DNA of 32,836 nucleotides from an uncultured Desulfobacteraceae bacterium (GCA_913041495.1 CAJWHT010000041.1:1-32836), one strand, 5' to 3'; shown: positions 14,866 through 23,247, counted from the first letter of the stretch. Numbers and translations are program-made. The notes: generated by a model from the sequence alone, not told the origin.

Positions 14866-14950
14866 GTCTCCTCCTTATTTTTCTGGGATAAAGCGTTTTG
14901 TCTTGGTGACGCACTGGTACAAGGGTGGTGGAACATTATGAGTTGTGCAT

Positions 14951-14979
14951 ATGCTACATCGCAACATGTGTATTGTCAA
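14951..14979 (-). promoter_or_regulatory. Sigma-70 promoter of the MaoC/PhaJ-like gene
   Basis: On the minus strand TTGACA (14974-14979), a 17-bp spacer and TAGCAT (14951-14956). TTGTGCA (14943-14949), one half of the palindrome at 15053-15067, sits at the predicted start, which hints at shared control. Confidence 0.55.
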
Positions 14980-15052
14980 TGTTTGACGGTGTGTTTTAAA
15001 TAAACTTCTGTTTGCAGCGTGTTAGCTTTTGAGTTTGGGGGAGAAAAACAAT

Positions 15053-15067
15053 TTGTGCAGTGCACAA
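15053..15067. promoter_or_regulatory. Palindromic operator TTGTGCA-G-TGCACAA
   Basis: A perfect 15-bp palindrome ending 8 bp upstream of the phasin -35. Its position suits a regulator of PHA genes. PHA-responsive PhaR proteins are known to bind TGC-containing dyads, but no phaR gene is in the window, so the binder is unknown. Confidence 0.55.
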
Positions 15068-15075
15068 TTTTGGGG

Positions 15076-15103
15076 TTGACAAATATACCCACCGACCTAT
15101 ATT
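15076..15103 (+). promoter_or_regulatory. Strong sigma-70 promoter of the phasin operon
   Basis: TTGACA (15076-15081), a 16-bp spacer and TATATT (15098-15103). The predicted leader is about 115 nt. The rest of the 14866-15224 gap holds only the divergent promoter and the operator. Confidence 0.7.
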
Positions 15104-15224
15104 GGAGAGTATGGCAACCCACAAAAGAACCAGAACATGAAAAATTTAAAAAACAGGCAAGGCAGATTACCGGCCAGAATTAAAAAAGTTTGAGAAACCC
15201 CGCAAATAATCAAGGAGACGAACA

Positions 15225-15485
15225 ATGGACACCACAAGTATCGCAAAACAGATGATCGGATTCCAAAAGTCAGTATTTAACAACAGCTTCAACGCCCTGG
15301 TCGTGGTTCAGGATCAGACTGAAACCATGATGAACAACTTCATGAACCAGCTTCCCTGGGCCAATGATGAATCCAAACAGCGGATGACCGAAGCCTGGGA
15401 AATGGGAAAAACCGCCCGGGAAAATTTTAAGAAAGCCATTGACGAAGGGTATGAGCGCTTCGAGGAAATGCTGGACCAGAAATAG
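15225..15485 (+). CDS. Phasin-like granule-associated protein
   Basis: An 86-residue amphipathic helical protein lacking cysteine and signal peptide: QKSVFNNSFNALVVVQDQTETMMNNFMNQLPWANDESKQRM followed by helix GKTARENFKKAIDEGYERFEEML. The pattern of a helix ending in W, the Asn/Gln-rich middle and the small size match short phasins that coat PHA granules. It has a strong promoter, consistent with an abundant structural protein, and sits 12 bp upstream of a PhaC-like gene. The assignment rests on pattern plus context rather than a strict motif. Confidence 0.72.
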   Translation: MDTTSIAKQMIGFQKSVFNNSFNALVVVQDQTETMMNNFMNQLPWANDESKQRMTEAWEMGKTARENFKKAIDEGYERFEEMLDQK

Positions 15486-15497
15486 GATCCGGCAATC

Positions 15498-17003
15498 ATG
15501 CTCACAAAGACACCGTTCGGCCCTGAATTCTGGGTAACACAGTTCAGGGCCGTTCAGGACTTTTACACCGGATTGTCCCGGTATCAGGCTGATTTCCTTG
15601 TTCCCTACCTGATTTCCCTGGTTTATTTCAGCCGGGCCGAAATGGCCAGGGATCCGGCCCATATGGGGAACAATGCTTTCAAAGACTATCTTTCCCTGCT
15701 GGAATTCAGCACGGATCTGTGGGGGCGGGGTGTCAAAGGATCTGTGAACGCACTTGGCGATTTTTTGAATTCGGAAAGCCAAAGCTATGCCAGGGTCCTG
15801 CAAAAATCCATGACAGGGCAGGGGGCGGACGAACTGGCCGATTATTTATCCGGTCTGGCCACAAGGATGAGCGGTGTCAGCCATACCCTGCCCGATGCGG
15901 TTCGCGATATCGAGCCGGCATTCGGATTCCATTTTGACACCGGCAATCACCCCCTGGCAGCGGAGACTGACCGCTTCCGGCTGTTCCGGATTCTCCCGGA
16001 TGCCCCGGGGATAAAATCCGATGCCACGGCAAAACCGGTATTGATCCTCCCGCCCTATGTATTGGGGTGCAACATCCTGGGATTCTTGCCCGGGGACCGC
16101 AAAAGTTATGCGCATGCCTTTGCTAATCGGGGAGTTCCCACCTATATCCGGGTGATGAAAGATATCAGGGATTACCCGGCCTGCCAGACCATGACCATGG
16201 AAGAGGATACGCTGGACACCCGGTATTTTTGTGACAGTATCAAGCGTGCCCACGGAAAACCGGTTACCCTGAACGGTTATTGTCAGGGCGGCTTTCTGGG
16301 CCTTTGCCAGATCCTTTCCGGGGAACTGGACGGTTTGGTGGATGCCCTGATTACCTGTGTGGCTCCCATGGACGGCACCCGAAGTAAAGGGCTCAAGGGG
16401 TTTCTGGACAAATTGCCCCGGCGGTTCAACGATCTTGCCTTCGGGACAAAAACGTTGCCAAACGGCAACCGGGTGGCGGACGGAAAGCTTATGGGCTGGG
16501 TCTATAAGCTCAAGAGCATTGAAGATCAGGCGCCATTGGCATTGTTTTTAAGGGATATGCTCATGGTGGCAAAGATGACAGACCGGTTGGACCGGATCAG
16601 CAACACTGCCGCAGCCTTAAATTACTGGCTCCGGAATGAACGGGCGGACATCCCTCTGGCCCTTACCGAAATGAGCTTTGCCTCCTACAACATCCCCATC
16701 ACAGCCGACGGTACCCTGCCCGTGACGTTGTTCGGCAGGCAACTTACCCTCAAAGACTTTCCGGGAAAAAGCATTCCCTGGCTGCTCTGTTATGGAGAAG
16801 ATGACGATCTGGTGGAAAAAGAGGCGGCCCTGGCACCGCTGGACCATATAGACGTGGAGACAACCCCTTTTCCCAAAGGTCATGTGGCCATCGCCACCTC
16901 CTGGTCCCACCCGGACTCCCCCTATCCCCTCCACGGCAGGTTCGGACCTGAAAACCAATACCGCGGTCCGGTCCGGTTTCATCTTGACCTGAACGAATCT
17001 TGA
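15498..17003 (+). CDS. Divergent PhaC-like alpha/beta-hydrolase (PHA synthase or depolymerase relative)
   Basis: A 501-residue alpha/beta-hydrolase-fold protein clearly related to PHA synthases but unlike the phaC product in this window. The nucleophile box is NGYCQGG with Cys262; candidate acid Asp435-437 (YGEDDDLVEK) and base His462 (PKGHVAIA) complete a Cys-Asp-His triad in family order. A helical N-terminal region (about residues 1-150) and PPYVLGCNILGFLPGDRKSYAHAF precede the core. A short C-terminal tail follows. It is translated 12 bp after the phasin-like gene. It could be a second synthase or a thiol-type intracellular depolymerase/acyltransferase. I recall relatives being mislabelled in databases; the sequence shows no transporter feature and no membrane segment. 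Confidence 0.75.
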   Translation: MLTKTPFGPEFWVTQFRAVQDFYTGLSRYQADFLVPYLISLVYFSRAEMARDPAHMGNNAFKDYLSLLEFSTDLWGRGVKGSVNALGDFLNSESQSYARVLQKSMTGQGADELADYLSGLATRMSGVSHTLPDAVRDIEPAFGFHFDTGNHPLAAETDRFRLFRILPDAPGIKSDATAKPVLILPPYVLGCNILGFLPGDRKSYAHAFANRGVPTYIRVMKDIRDYPACQTMTMEEDTLDTRYFCDSIKRAHGKPVTLNGYCQGGFLGLCQILSGELDGLVDALITCVAPMDGTRSKGLKGFLDKLPRRFNDLAFGTKTLPNGNRVADGKLMGWVYKLKSIEDQAPLALFLRDMLMVAKMTDRLDRISNTAAALNYWLRNERADIPLALTEMSFASYNIPITADGTLPVTLFGRQLTLKDFPGKSIPWLLCYGEDDDLVEKEAALAPLDHIDVETTPFPKGHVAIATSWSHPDSPYPLHGRFGPENQYRGPVRFHLDLNES

Positions 17004-17050
17004 CCTGATCCCATCCTGGCCCGGGGAAAATACACGTTTAAACTCGGGGG

Positions 17051-19351
17051 TTAGTCGATATCTGTATCGTCCGTATCCATGAGAGAACGGATGGCCCGGT
17101 TCAGATCCCCCACTGCCACAGGTTTCATGAAAAAGCGGTCAATGGCGTTGGTATCATATGTCTTGTCCGATATTTTTTCGCTGAATCCGGTGGTGAGGAT
17201 GATAGAGATATCCGGACGGATTTCTTTGAGTTTGACCGCCAGAAGATCACCTGACATCTCGGGCATGCTCATATCGGTGATGACCAGATCAAATTCATCC
17301 GGAGCCTGGGTAAATGCAGCCAGGGCGTCGCGGCTGTCCGTGAACGCCGTGATACTGTACCCGTATCTTTCAAGAAACTGTTTTACCATAACGGTGATAC
17401 TGGTTTCATCGTCCACGAGCAGGATGCGTTCCGTGCCGCCTTTTTGCTCTGTTTCCGTTTCCTCATGCCTTGCAGCCGGCAAATCTGCGGCAGGCAGATA
17501 CACATGAAACACACTGCCTTTTCCCGGTTCGCTGTATACTTTCATCGCCCCTTTGAGCTTGGTTACGATACCGTAGGTCACAGACAGGCCAAGTCCCGTT
17601 CCTTTTCCCTCTTCTTTGGTGGTAAAGTAGGGGTCGAATATCTGCATGGTGGTGGCCTCATCCATGCCGTGACCGTTGTCCGATACCGTCAGGCGGATGT
17701 ATGTGCCCGGAGACAGGCTGTCCAGGCCGGGCATTTCCTCCGTTCCGACCGTTATCGGTTCAAGACAGACCTCAAACCGTCCGCCTGACGTTTCAACGGC
17801 ATGAAAGGCATTGGTGCACAGGTTCATGATGATCTGGTGAAGTTTGGTGGGATCCCCGTATACCGCCGGACAATCGTTGCGGATCTTATTTATGATTTCT
17901 ATGCTGGTGGGGATGGAGGCCCGCAGGAGTTTCAGGGCTTCCTTGGCAATGGACTGAAAGCTGACCACCTGGTTCTTGATTTCGGTCTGCCGGCTGAAGG
18001 TGAGAATCTGCCGGGTGAGGTCCCTGGCCCTGCCGGCAGCCCTGTATATGCTGGACACCATCTCGTGTTCCTTGCTGTCTTCGGGCAGATCCCCCAAAAG
18101 CAGTTCCGTATACCCGAGTATGGGAAAAAGAATATTGTTGAAATCGTGGGCAATGCCCCCGGCCAGGGTGCCGATGGCCTCCATTCTCTGAAAGTGGCTC
18201 AACCGTGTTTCCAGTTTTTTCTTTTCCTTGCGGTTTTCCTCCCGGATCCGTTCCTGTTCCTCTAAGGCCTCCACCATCCGGTTGAACCCCTCGGCGATAT
18301 GCCCGGCGCGGTCAATATCCTCAACCTCCTTGATGCGGTATGAAAAATCCCCGGACCTCACCTGATCCAGGGCCTTGCGGATACGCAGGTTCACCGCATC
18401 TTCCATGGATCTGCTGGGCACACTGGCAATAAAAATCCATTCAATCCCCGGGATAACTTCGAACCAGACTACGGTTTCGTTGTCGCTTTCCCTGGCCAGC
18501 AGTTTATGGCCGGTTTTTTCACGGTAAAGGGCAGGAATATCAAGTCGTGCAAACTTTTTGTCAAGATTCCGGATATGACCCTGGTAGAGACTTCCCTTTT
18601 CCTTGTCTATCTTTGTCTCCACCCACGGATGGGCCACCAGGTGGCCGGACCGGTCGATGATGAAGTTGACCTGCCCCTTCATGGTGGTGTCGAAAATGCT
18701 CTTTTTATACAGGCTCTCCATGGGCAGGTCGATGCTCCACAGGCCGATGAACCGGTTTAGAAAGTAGACCGGCACCGAGGCGGAAAGAATCAATCCTTCC
18801 CCTGCATAATCAATCGTGGGGCTGGTCCATCGGATCTCCCGCTCCGGATTGTTCTCCGGGGCCACAGACACGTAAGTATGGTAGGAGGACCAGTCAAAGT
18901 CCGGTGTGATGGCGGTGATCTGATCGATATAGGGGAACTGGATGGCGGTGTTGGTCACATCCTGGTAATAGATCCAGGCCGCATCCGGCAACCTGGCCCG
19001 GATTTCCGCAAGATAGGTGCCTGCATCCCTCAGGCAGTACATGCGGAAACAGGCATCGGGGTTGTGTACAAGATCCGGGTGCCAGGACCAGGATACGGCA
19101 TTTGCCGGGGCCCGGTCGTTCCTGTATGCCGCCAACAGCGGCAGTGATGTCCAGAACCCGTCCTCGTCAATCCCGAATCCTTCTGCCGCAAACCAGCGGC
19201 GGATATCCGTTTCCTGCGCCCGGGTCTGGGAAAAAAGAATAAGGCTAAGGCGTCTGAGTTCTTCAAGGGCATGGTGGCAGTTGGTAATATTGCCCCCGAG
19301 AATCTGGGCTGCCTGTCTGACCTGGAGCTGGACGGGATTGTTATGGATCAT
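17051..19351 (-). CDS. Hybrid sensor histidine kinase with Cache-like sensor and receiver domain
   Basis: A 766-residue hybrid kinase. Residues about 40-310 resemble a double Cache sensor (FPYIDQITAITPDFDWSSYHTYVSVAPENNP; VPVYFLNRFIGLWSIDLPMESL). A HAMP-like segment (about 325-365) and coiled coil follow, then HisKA with AHDFNN (phosphorylated His402), HATPase (N-box near 509-515, DNGHGM, GKGTGLGL) and a receiver with Asp-Asp 647-648, phospho-acceptor Asp693 and Lys743. Unusually, no transmembrane helix is visible before or after the sensor. The ATG at 19351 is preferred because GGTGAT precedes it; a TTG at 19420 would add 23 residues, still without a membrane segment. Signal and target are unknown. 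Confidence 0.88.
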   Translation of the reverse strand: MIHNNPVQLQVRQAAQILGGNITNCHHALEELRRLSLILFSQTRAQETDIRRWFAAEGFGIDEDGFWTSLPLLAAYRNDRAPANAVSWSWHPDLVHNPDACFRMYCLRDAGTYLAEIRARLPDAAWIYYQDVTNTAIQFPYIDQITAITPDFDWSSYHTYVSVAPENNPEREIRWTSPTIDYAGEGLILSASVPVYFLNRFIGLWSIDLPMESLYKKSIFDTTMKGQVNFIIDRSGHLVAHPWVETKIDKEKGSLYQGHIRNLDKKFARLDIPALYREKTGHKLLARESDNETVVWFEVIPGIEWIFIASVPSRSMEDAVNLRIRKALDQVRSGDFSYRIKEVEDIDRAGHIAEGFNRMVEALEEQERIREENRKEKKKLETRLSHFQRMEAIGTLAGGIAHDFNNILFPILGYTELLLGDLPEDSKEHEMVSSIYRAAGRARDLTRQILTFSRQTEIKNQVVSFQSIAKEALKLLRASIPTSIEIINKIRNDCPAVYGDPTKLHQIIMNLCTNAFHAVETSGGRFEVCLEPITVGTEEMPGLDSLSPGTYIRLTVSDNGHGMDEATTMQIFDPYFTTKEEGKGTGLGLSVTYGIVTKLKGAMKVYSEPGKGSVFHVYLPAADLPAARHEETETEQKGGTERILLVDDETSITVMVKQFLERYGYSITAFTDSRDALAAFTQAPDEFDLVITDMSMPEMSGDLLAVKLKEIRPDISIILTTGFSEKISDKTYDTNAIDRFFMKPVAVGDLNRAIRSLMDTDDTDID

Positions 19352-19491
19352 AATATCACCCCGGGTGACCTTCGCTTGAATTGGCTGACATTGAAAAAAA
19401 TCACAAGAAGAGGAGCGCAAAACGCGAAATCGAGGAATTCAGATTTTTTTCAATTTATAAACTGGAATGTCAACGGATTGTATATAAAAAG

Positions 19492-19520
19492 AATATAACT
19501 TTACCGCAGGGGTACGTCAA
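19492..19520 (-). promoter_or_regulatory. Sigma-70 promoter of the hybrid kinase gene
   Basis: On the minus strand TTGACG (19515-19520), a 17-bp spacer and TATATT (19492-19497), each 5/6 to consensus. The predicted leader is about 130 nt. Confidence 0.6.
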
Positions 19521-19560
19521 GGACAGATATCAGGTAAACTGTCCGATCACAGGTGTTAAA

Positions 19561-19615
19561 ACCCACCGTCAAAACCAGGTGTCAAAAACCGGGTGCCCGG
19601 TCCTGTGGGGTGGGT
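19561..19615 (-). terminator. Nested terminator hairpin after the small anchored protein gene
   Basis: An outer stem ACCCACC (19561-19567) / GGTGGGT (19609-19615) encloses an inner stem ACCGG/CCGGT (19588-19601). In the minus direction both stems run into T-tracts (TTTTTG and TTTT). Confidence 0.55.
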
Positions 19616-19622
19616 ACCGGCT

Positions 19623-20051
19623 TCAGGATTTGTAAAGATCCACAATTTTCAGTTGCAGGGTGCCCCTGGAAATTTTAAGAAATTGAAAGGTGGAGTCCCC
19701 CAGGCGAATCAGCTTTTGGGGATCGGATTGTGAAATATAGTGGGGATAGGCGTAATCCGGGTCCAGTTCAAGCAGGTAAACATCCATGTGAATCAGGTCG
19801 TCTTTCACCCCCTTGAACACCAGACGGCTTCGGTTCACGGTGATGCTTTTGTCCTTTCTTAGCACAATCCTTCGGTCGAAGATCCTGGAGTCTTCCTGAA
19901 ATTCCGGAATGATTTCCATCTGGGTGGTGCCCTGGGACAAGGTGTTGTTCTTCCAGTCGGTAAGATAAAACGCATAGACCCCGGGGATGGTGATCAGGGC
20001 GGAAATTATCAGTGAAGAAACGATGCCGATTTTATTTATTGGGGACTTCAT
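19623..20051 (-). CDS. Small membrane-anchored protein of unknown function
   Basis: A 142-residue protein with one N-terminal hydrophobic segment (about residues 8-28), preceded by Lys residues, so it is a signal anchor or an uncleaved/cleaved signal peptide with the rest outside the cytoplasm. The remainder is beta-rich and charged (IFDRRIVLRKDKSITVNRSRLVFKGVKDDLIHMDVYLLELDPDYAYPHYIS) and ends with RGTLQLKIVDLYKS. No family is recognised. It has its own promoter and a terminator, so it appears monocistronic. It lies downstream of no obvious partner; the hybrid kinase gene follows in the same direction from a separate promoter. Confidence 0.68.
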   Translation of the reverse strand: MKSPINKIGIVSSLIISALITIPGVYAFYLTDWKNNTLSQGTTQMEIIPEFQEDSRIFDRRIVLRKDKSITVNRSRLVFKGVKDDLIHMDVYLLELDPDYAYPHYISQSDPQKLIRLGDSTFQFLKISRGTLQLKIVDLYKS

Positions 20052-20094
20052 GTGGGTTCCAAATCTTAAATACGGGTTACAAAGGTAAAACGCC

Positions 20095-20146
20095 TTTATA
20101 AACTAAAGTCCATGACTGGGTCAAGTTGTTAATGTGTTGTAACACA
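20095..20146 (-). promoter_or_regulatory. Promoter and adjacent palindrome for the small anchored protein gene
   Basis: On the minus strand TTGACC (20119-20124), an 18-bp spacer and TATAAA (20095-20100). Nine bp upstream lies the inverted repeat TGTGTT-GT-AACACA (20133-20146), a plausible activator site of unknown identity. Confidence 0.5.
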
Positions 20147-20322
20147 ATGAATATATTCGGATTCTGTCGCTGGTGTCATGTAATGCCCTTGTACAGCAAC
20201 CCTTTTGCCCGCATCCCCGGAAAGATTCACCGGGCAGGTTTTGCACCAGATTTAATTTGATATGACCTTGCTTTTCTGGTAATCCGGTCATCGTTGCCGT
20301 TCATCAAAACAAGAGAGACGTT

Positions 20323-20883
20323 ATGACCTTATATGCCTTTAAGCACAACCGACCCAAAGTCCATGAATCCGTCTTTATCGCACCCACGGCCCAGGTCATC
20401 GGTGAGGTGCGGATTCACCGCAATGCCTCCGTCTGGTTCCAGACCGTCATCCGGGGGGATATGGAGCTTATCACCATCGGTGAAAATACCAATATTCAGG
20501 ATCTTACCATGTGCCACGCCGATGAAGGCATACCGCTGACCATCGGCTCCGGCGTGACCGTGGGGCACCGGTGCGTGATTCACGGTTGCACCATAGAAGA
20601 CGACTGCCTCATCGGCATGGGGGCGGTGGTCATGAACAAAGCGGTCATCGGCAGAGGCTCAATCGTTGCGGCAGGCGCCGTGATCCTTGAAAATACGGTT
20701 ATCCCGCCGTTCTCCCTTGTGGCAGGGTCTCCCGGAAAGATCAAGAAGACATACAGTGAAAGCGATTCGGCCTTAAACTCAATCCGGAACGCCGCTGATA
20801 TTTATGTGGCCAATGCCCGGGCGTTTTCCGAAGATGAACTGTTTTTTCCCCTAAGCAGCACAGGAACAGGCAACGAGCGATGA
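20323..20883 (+). CDS. Gamma-carbonic anhydrase family (left-handed beta-helix) protein
   Basis: A 186-residue hexapeptide-repeat protein of the gamma-class carbonic anhydrase/YrdA family, full length. Repeats run from about residue 12 to 145 (VFIAPTAQVIGEVRIHRNASVWFQTVIRGDMELITIGENTNIQD). The three metal histidines of the family are present in the expected places: CHAD (His66) and VGHRCVIHGC (His83, His88). The protein should trimerise and bind zinc, cobalt or iron; carbonic anhydrase activity is not shown for many members. The next gene starts inside its stop codon. Confidence 0.9.
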   Translation: MTLYAFKHNRPKVHESVFIAPTAQVIGEVRIHRNASVWFQTVIRGDMELITIGENTNIQDLTMCHADEGIPLTIGSGVTVGHRCVIHGCTIEDDCLIGMGAVVMNKAVIGRGSIVAAGAVILENTVIPPFSLVAGSPGKIKKTYSESDSALNSIRNAADIYVANARAFSEDELFFPLSSTGTGNER

Positions 20884-21326
20884 TAATAATAGAAAATACG
20901 CCGGCCTACCTGGACCGACTGGTGCCCGTGATTGAGGAATACCGGGTATACTGCGGTGCCCCGGCCGATGCGCAAGGTACACGGGACTTTTTTGAACGCC
21001 GGCTGGCGGATGGGGGTGCCGTCACCTTTATAGCCGTTGATGAAGATACCGATGCCGTCATGGGCTTTGTGAACCTCTACCCTTCTTACTCCACCCTGGC
21101 CCAGAAGCGATTGTGGATTCTCAACGATCTCGGGGTTTCAGGTAATTTCAGGGGACACGGGGTGGCCAGGGCATTAATCCGGAAGGTGCTGGGCTTTGCC
21201 GCAGAAACAGGTGCGGTCCGGGTGGAGCTGAAAACCCGGGCAGACAACACCGGTGCCCAGGCGCTTTACCGCTCCGTCGGATTCGAGATTGACCAGCAGC
21301 ACGTATATTACCAGGTGCCGGTGTAG
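20880..21326 (+). CDS. GNAT family N-acetyltransferase
   Basis: A 148-residue GCN5-related N-acetyltransferase of normal single-domain length. The acetyl-CoA pyrophosphate loop is visible as FRGHGVARALI (about residues 93-103) after strand LNDLGVSGN, and the C-terminal RVELKTRADNTGAQALYRSVGFEID is the typical end of the fold. The substrate is unknown; small molecules or protein N-termini are both possible. Its ATG overlaps the stop of the gamma-carbonic-anhydrase-like gene by 4 nt (ATGA), implying translational coupling. Confidence 0.88.
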   Translation: MIIIENTPAYLDRLVPVIEEYRVYCGAPADAQGTRDFFERRLADGGAVTFIAVDEDTDAVMGFVNLYPSYSTLAQKRLWILNDLGVSGNFRGHGVARALIRKVLGFAAETGAVRVELKTRADNTGAQALYRSVGFEIDQQHVYYQVPV

Positions 21327-21344
21327 CTTAAAGCGGTGTACCCG

Positions 21345-22109
21345 TCATGCATTTTCCCTGTGCCAGGCCACCACATCTGCATAGGGTATCTTCCCTCCGA
21401 AAATATCCAGGGCGGACCCGATGGTCAGATCCACCCGGTTTCGGCCCAGCTCCTTTACCCGGTCCAGCTCTGAAAACCGGCTGGCCCCGCCCGCATAAGT
21501 CACGGGGATGGGGGAATGATCGCCGAGCAGCACCACCAGGTCTTCCTGAATCCCCTGCATTTTGCCTTCCACATCCACACCATGCACCAGGAATTCATCG
21601 CAGAAAGCCGCCAGATGTTCAATACTCTCCGGGGTGACGGCCTGATCCGTGAATTTCTGCCACCGGTCCGTCACGATCCAGAACTGCCCGTCACGCATCC
21701 GGCAGCTTAAGTCCAGAACCAGACGTTCCTTTCCCACCACCTTCACCAGGCGGTTCAGCTTATCCATATCGATATTTCCCCCGGAAAACACATAGGAGGT
21801 CACAATCACATGGGAGGCCCCTGTATCCAGAAACTCCGCCGCATTATCCGGGTTGATACCACCTCCCATCTGTAAACCGCCGGGATAGGCCCGCAGTGCG
21901 GATAGCGCCGCTTCCCTATTCCCGGGACCCAGGGCGATGACATGGCCCCCGGTCAGTTGGTCCTTCTGATACATGGCCGCAAACTCGGCCGGGGATTTGG
22001 GGCTTTCAAAGTTCACCACGGTATTATCCTGGTCCGTATCCCGGAGGGTGCCGCCCACGATCTGGACCACTTTGCCCTCCCGAAGATCAATGCAGGGTCT
22101 GAATTTCAT
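21345..22109 (-). CDS. hisA: ProFAR isomerase, eukaryotic (HIS6) type
   Basis: A 254-residue TIM-barrel isomerase of histidine biosynthesis that converts ProFAR to PRFAR. It follows yeast His6 (261 residues) far better than bacterial His[109 protein letters not shown] and [14 protein letters not shown] all align with the fungal form. Catalytic aspartates lie in CIDL (Asp8) and HGVDVEG. It stands alone, convergent with the GNAT gene, with no his genes nearby. Confidence 0.9.
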   Translation of the reverse strand: MKFRPCIDLREGKVVQIVGGTLRDTDQDNTVVNFESPKSPAEFAAMYQKDQLTGGHVIALGPGNREAALSALRAYPGGLQMGGGINPDNAAEFLDTGASHVIVTSYVFSGGNIDMDKLNRLVKVVGKERLVLDLSCRMRDGQFWIVTDRWQKFTDQAVTPESIEHLAAFCDEFLVHGVDVEGKMQGIQEDLVVLLGDHSPIPVTYAGGASRFSELDRVKELGRNRVDLTIGSALDIFGGKIPYADVVAWHRENA

Positions 22110-22163
22110 ATCACTATATTCTCTCTATTCTCTATTATTGACGTGCCTAAAATGTCGTGTCGG

Positions 22164-22192
22164 ATTTAACCACAATAGTTGCAGGTAATCAA
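22164..22192 (-). promoter_or_regulatory. Candidate promoter of hisA
   Basis: On the minus strand TTGATT (22187-22192), a 17-bp spacer and TTAAAT (22164-22169). Both boxes are imperfect (about 4/6). Confidence 0.35.
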
Positions 22193-22315
22193 GAACCGGC
22201 CGCTGTTTCAGCAGGGGACAATAGATTGTGCCGCAAGTGAACTTTTCAATTTTTCTGATTGGCTCATATTTTTAGGGGGAGGCGGGCTTTGGATTCAAAT
22301 TTTACCACAAAAATC

Positions 22316-22354
22316 TTGACATCAATAATACATCCGTATTAATACGTTTGTATT
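22316..22354 (+). promoter_or_regulatory. Repressor-type promoter with 28-bp palindrome
   Basis: A perfect -35 TTGACA (22316-22321) is followed by a near-perfect 28-bp palindrome (22327-22354): outer arms AATACA/TGTATT, core CGTATTAATACG (22335-22346). The palindrome covers the spacer and -10 area (candidate TATTAA or TTAATA), as expected for a TetR-like repressor operator. A second CGTA-N4-TACG copy lies at 22403-22414, 68 bp downstream. The regulator is not in the window. Confidence 0.6.
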
Positions 22355-22608
22355 AAGCATCATGATCAAAAGCTTTATGTGCAATCATCATAAACAGATA
22401 CTCGTAGAAATACGAATAGAGTGGCAATTTAAGTCTTTGCAAAAAAAAGAGTAAGATTCTGTAATAATTAAAAAGCCTGATCTGTCAATGTCGCGATATA
22501 GGTGTGAAAATCAAGATCATACAACCAAGAAGTTTCAATTAAACCCGACAGATGAAAAGCAAGATTTACATTTTAACTGGAGATATATGACTTTTAGGAG
22601 GTATGAAA
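22355..22608 (+). promoter_or_regulatory. Long AT-rich leader of the hydrolase-like gene
   Basis: About 250 nt separate the promoter from the start codon. The stretch holds the second operator-like dyad (22403-22414), a homopurine run near 22440 and a closing pair ATCTGTC (22480-22486) / GACAGAT (22547-22553) that could fold the distal leader. No known riboswitch is recognised and no convincing small gene is seen. Confidence 0.35.
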
Positions 22609-23247
22609 ATGTCAGTGTTCACAGAACAAATGAAAGAAAAATTTGATGAAGGTTATGCTAGAAGCATGAGATTTCCTGGATTGCTTTTAACATCATTTGA
22701 AAATGAATTCGGGTCCTCTGTTTTGGAAAAAGCTGAGAGCATCGTCCCAAAAGAAAAACGATCAGGCTGGCTTGCTGCTGAACAGGAGCAGGAAAGGACG
22801 GCTGCCTATGGGGAAAAGCTTTATTTTGAAATTACATTACTTGAACAGCTAAGAAGTGAATTTGGCGATAGTGTCATGGATGTCCTCAGAAAAACCGTTG
22901 CGCAGGATGAAACTGATGCCTGGCAGACAATTGCTGAAAATGAGAGTTCCCACACGCTAGATGACTTTATTCGACTTCTATGGGAGCCCTTACCTTACCT
23001 CGGATTTGAGACTCAGATTGAGAAAAAAGAAACGGCAATTCATGCGTTCTGCTTTCGTTGCCCGATTCATGAAGCCTCAAAATTACTTGGTGGTTCGGAC
23101 TGGCTATATGAATTGGCATGCGGCCGGGACTTTCACAATACGGCCGCATTTAATCCGGAGATTACCTTAACCAGAGAGAAGACCCTTATGCAGGGTGATG
23201 AACATTGTGAATTCATTTATGATATGAAGAGAGTAAAAAACAGCTAA
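22609..23247 (+). CDS. L-2-amino-thiazoline-4-carboxylate hydrolase-like protein
   Basis: A 212-residue cytoplasmic protein. The first ~130 residues are helical; the C-terminal part has a Cys/His pattern (C148-x2-C151-x2-HE, C171-x2-D174, GD-x2-C200-x-F) resembling the L-2-amino-thiazoline-4-carboxylic acid hydrolase family, whose founding members help convert aminothiazoline carboxylate to cysteine. The broader family probably has diverse roles, so the substrate is open. AGGAGG lies 7 nt before the ATG at 22609, which decides against the ATG at 22603. The gene is visibly richer in A and T than its neighbours, has a repressor-type promoter, and is bounded by an inverted repeat, which suggests recent acquisition. 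Confidence 0.6.
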   Translation: MSVFTEQMKEKFDEGYARSMRFPGLLLTSFENEFGSSVLEKAESIVPKEKRSGWLAAEQEQERTAAYGEKLYFEITLLEQLRSEFGDSVMDVLRKTVAQDETDAWQTIAENESSHTLDDFIRLLWEPLPYLGFETQIEKKETAIHAFCFRCPIHEASKLLGGSDWLYELACGRDFHNTAAFNPEITLTREKTLMQGDEHCEFIYDMKRVKNS

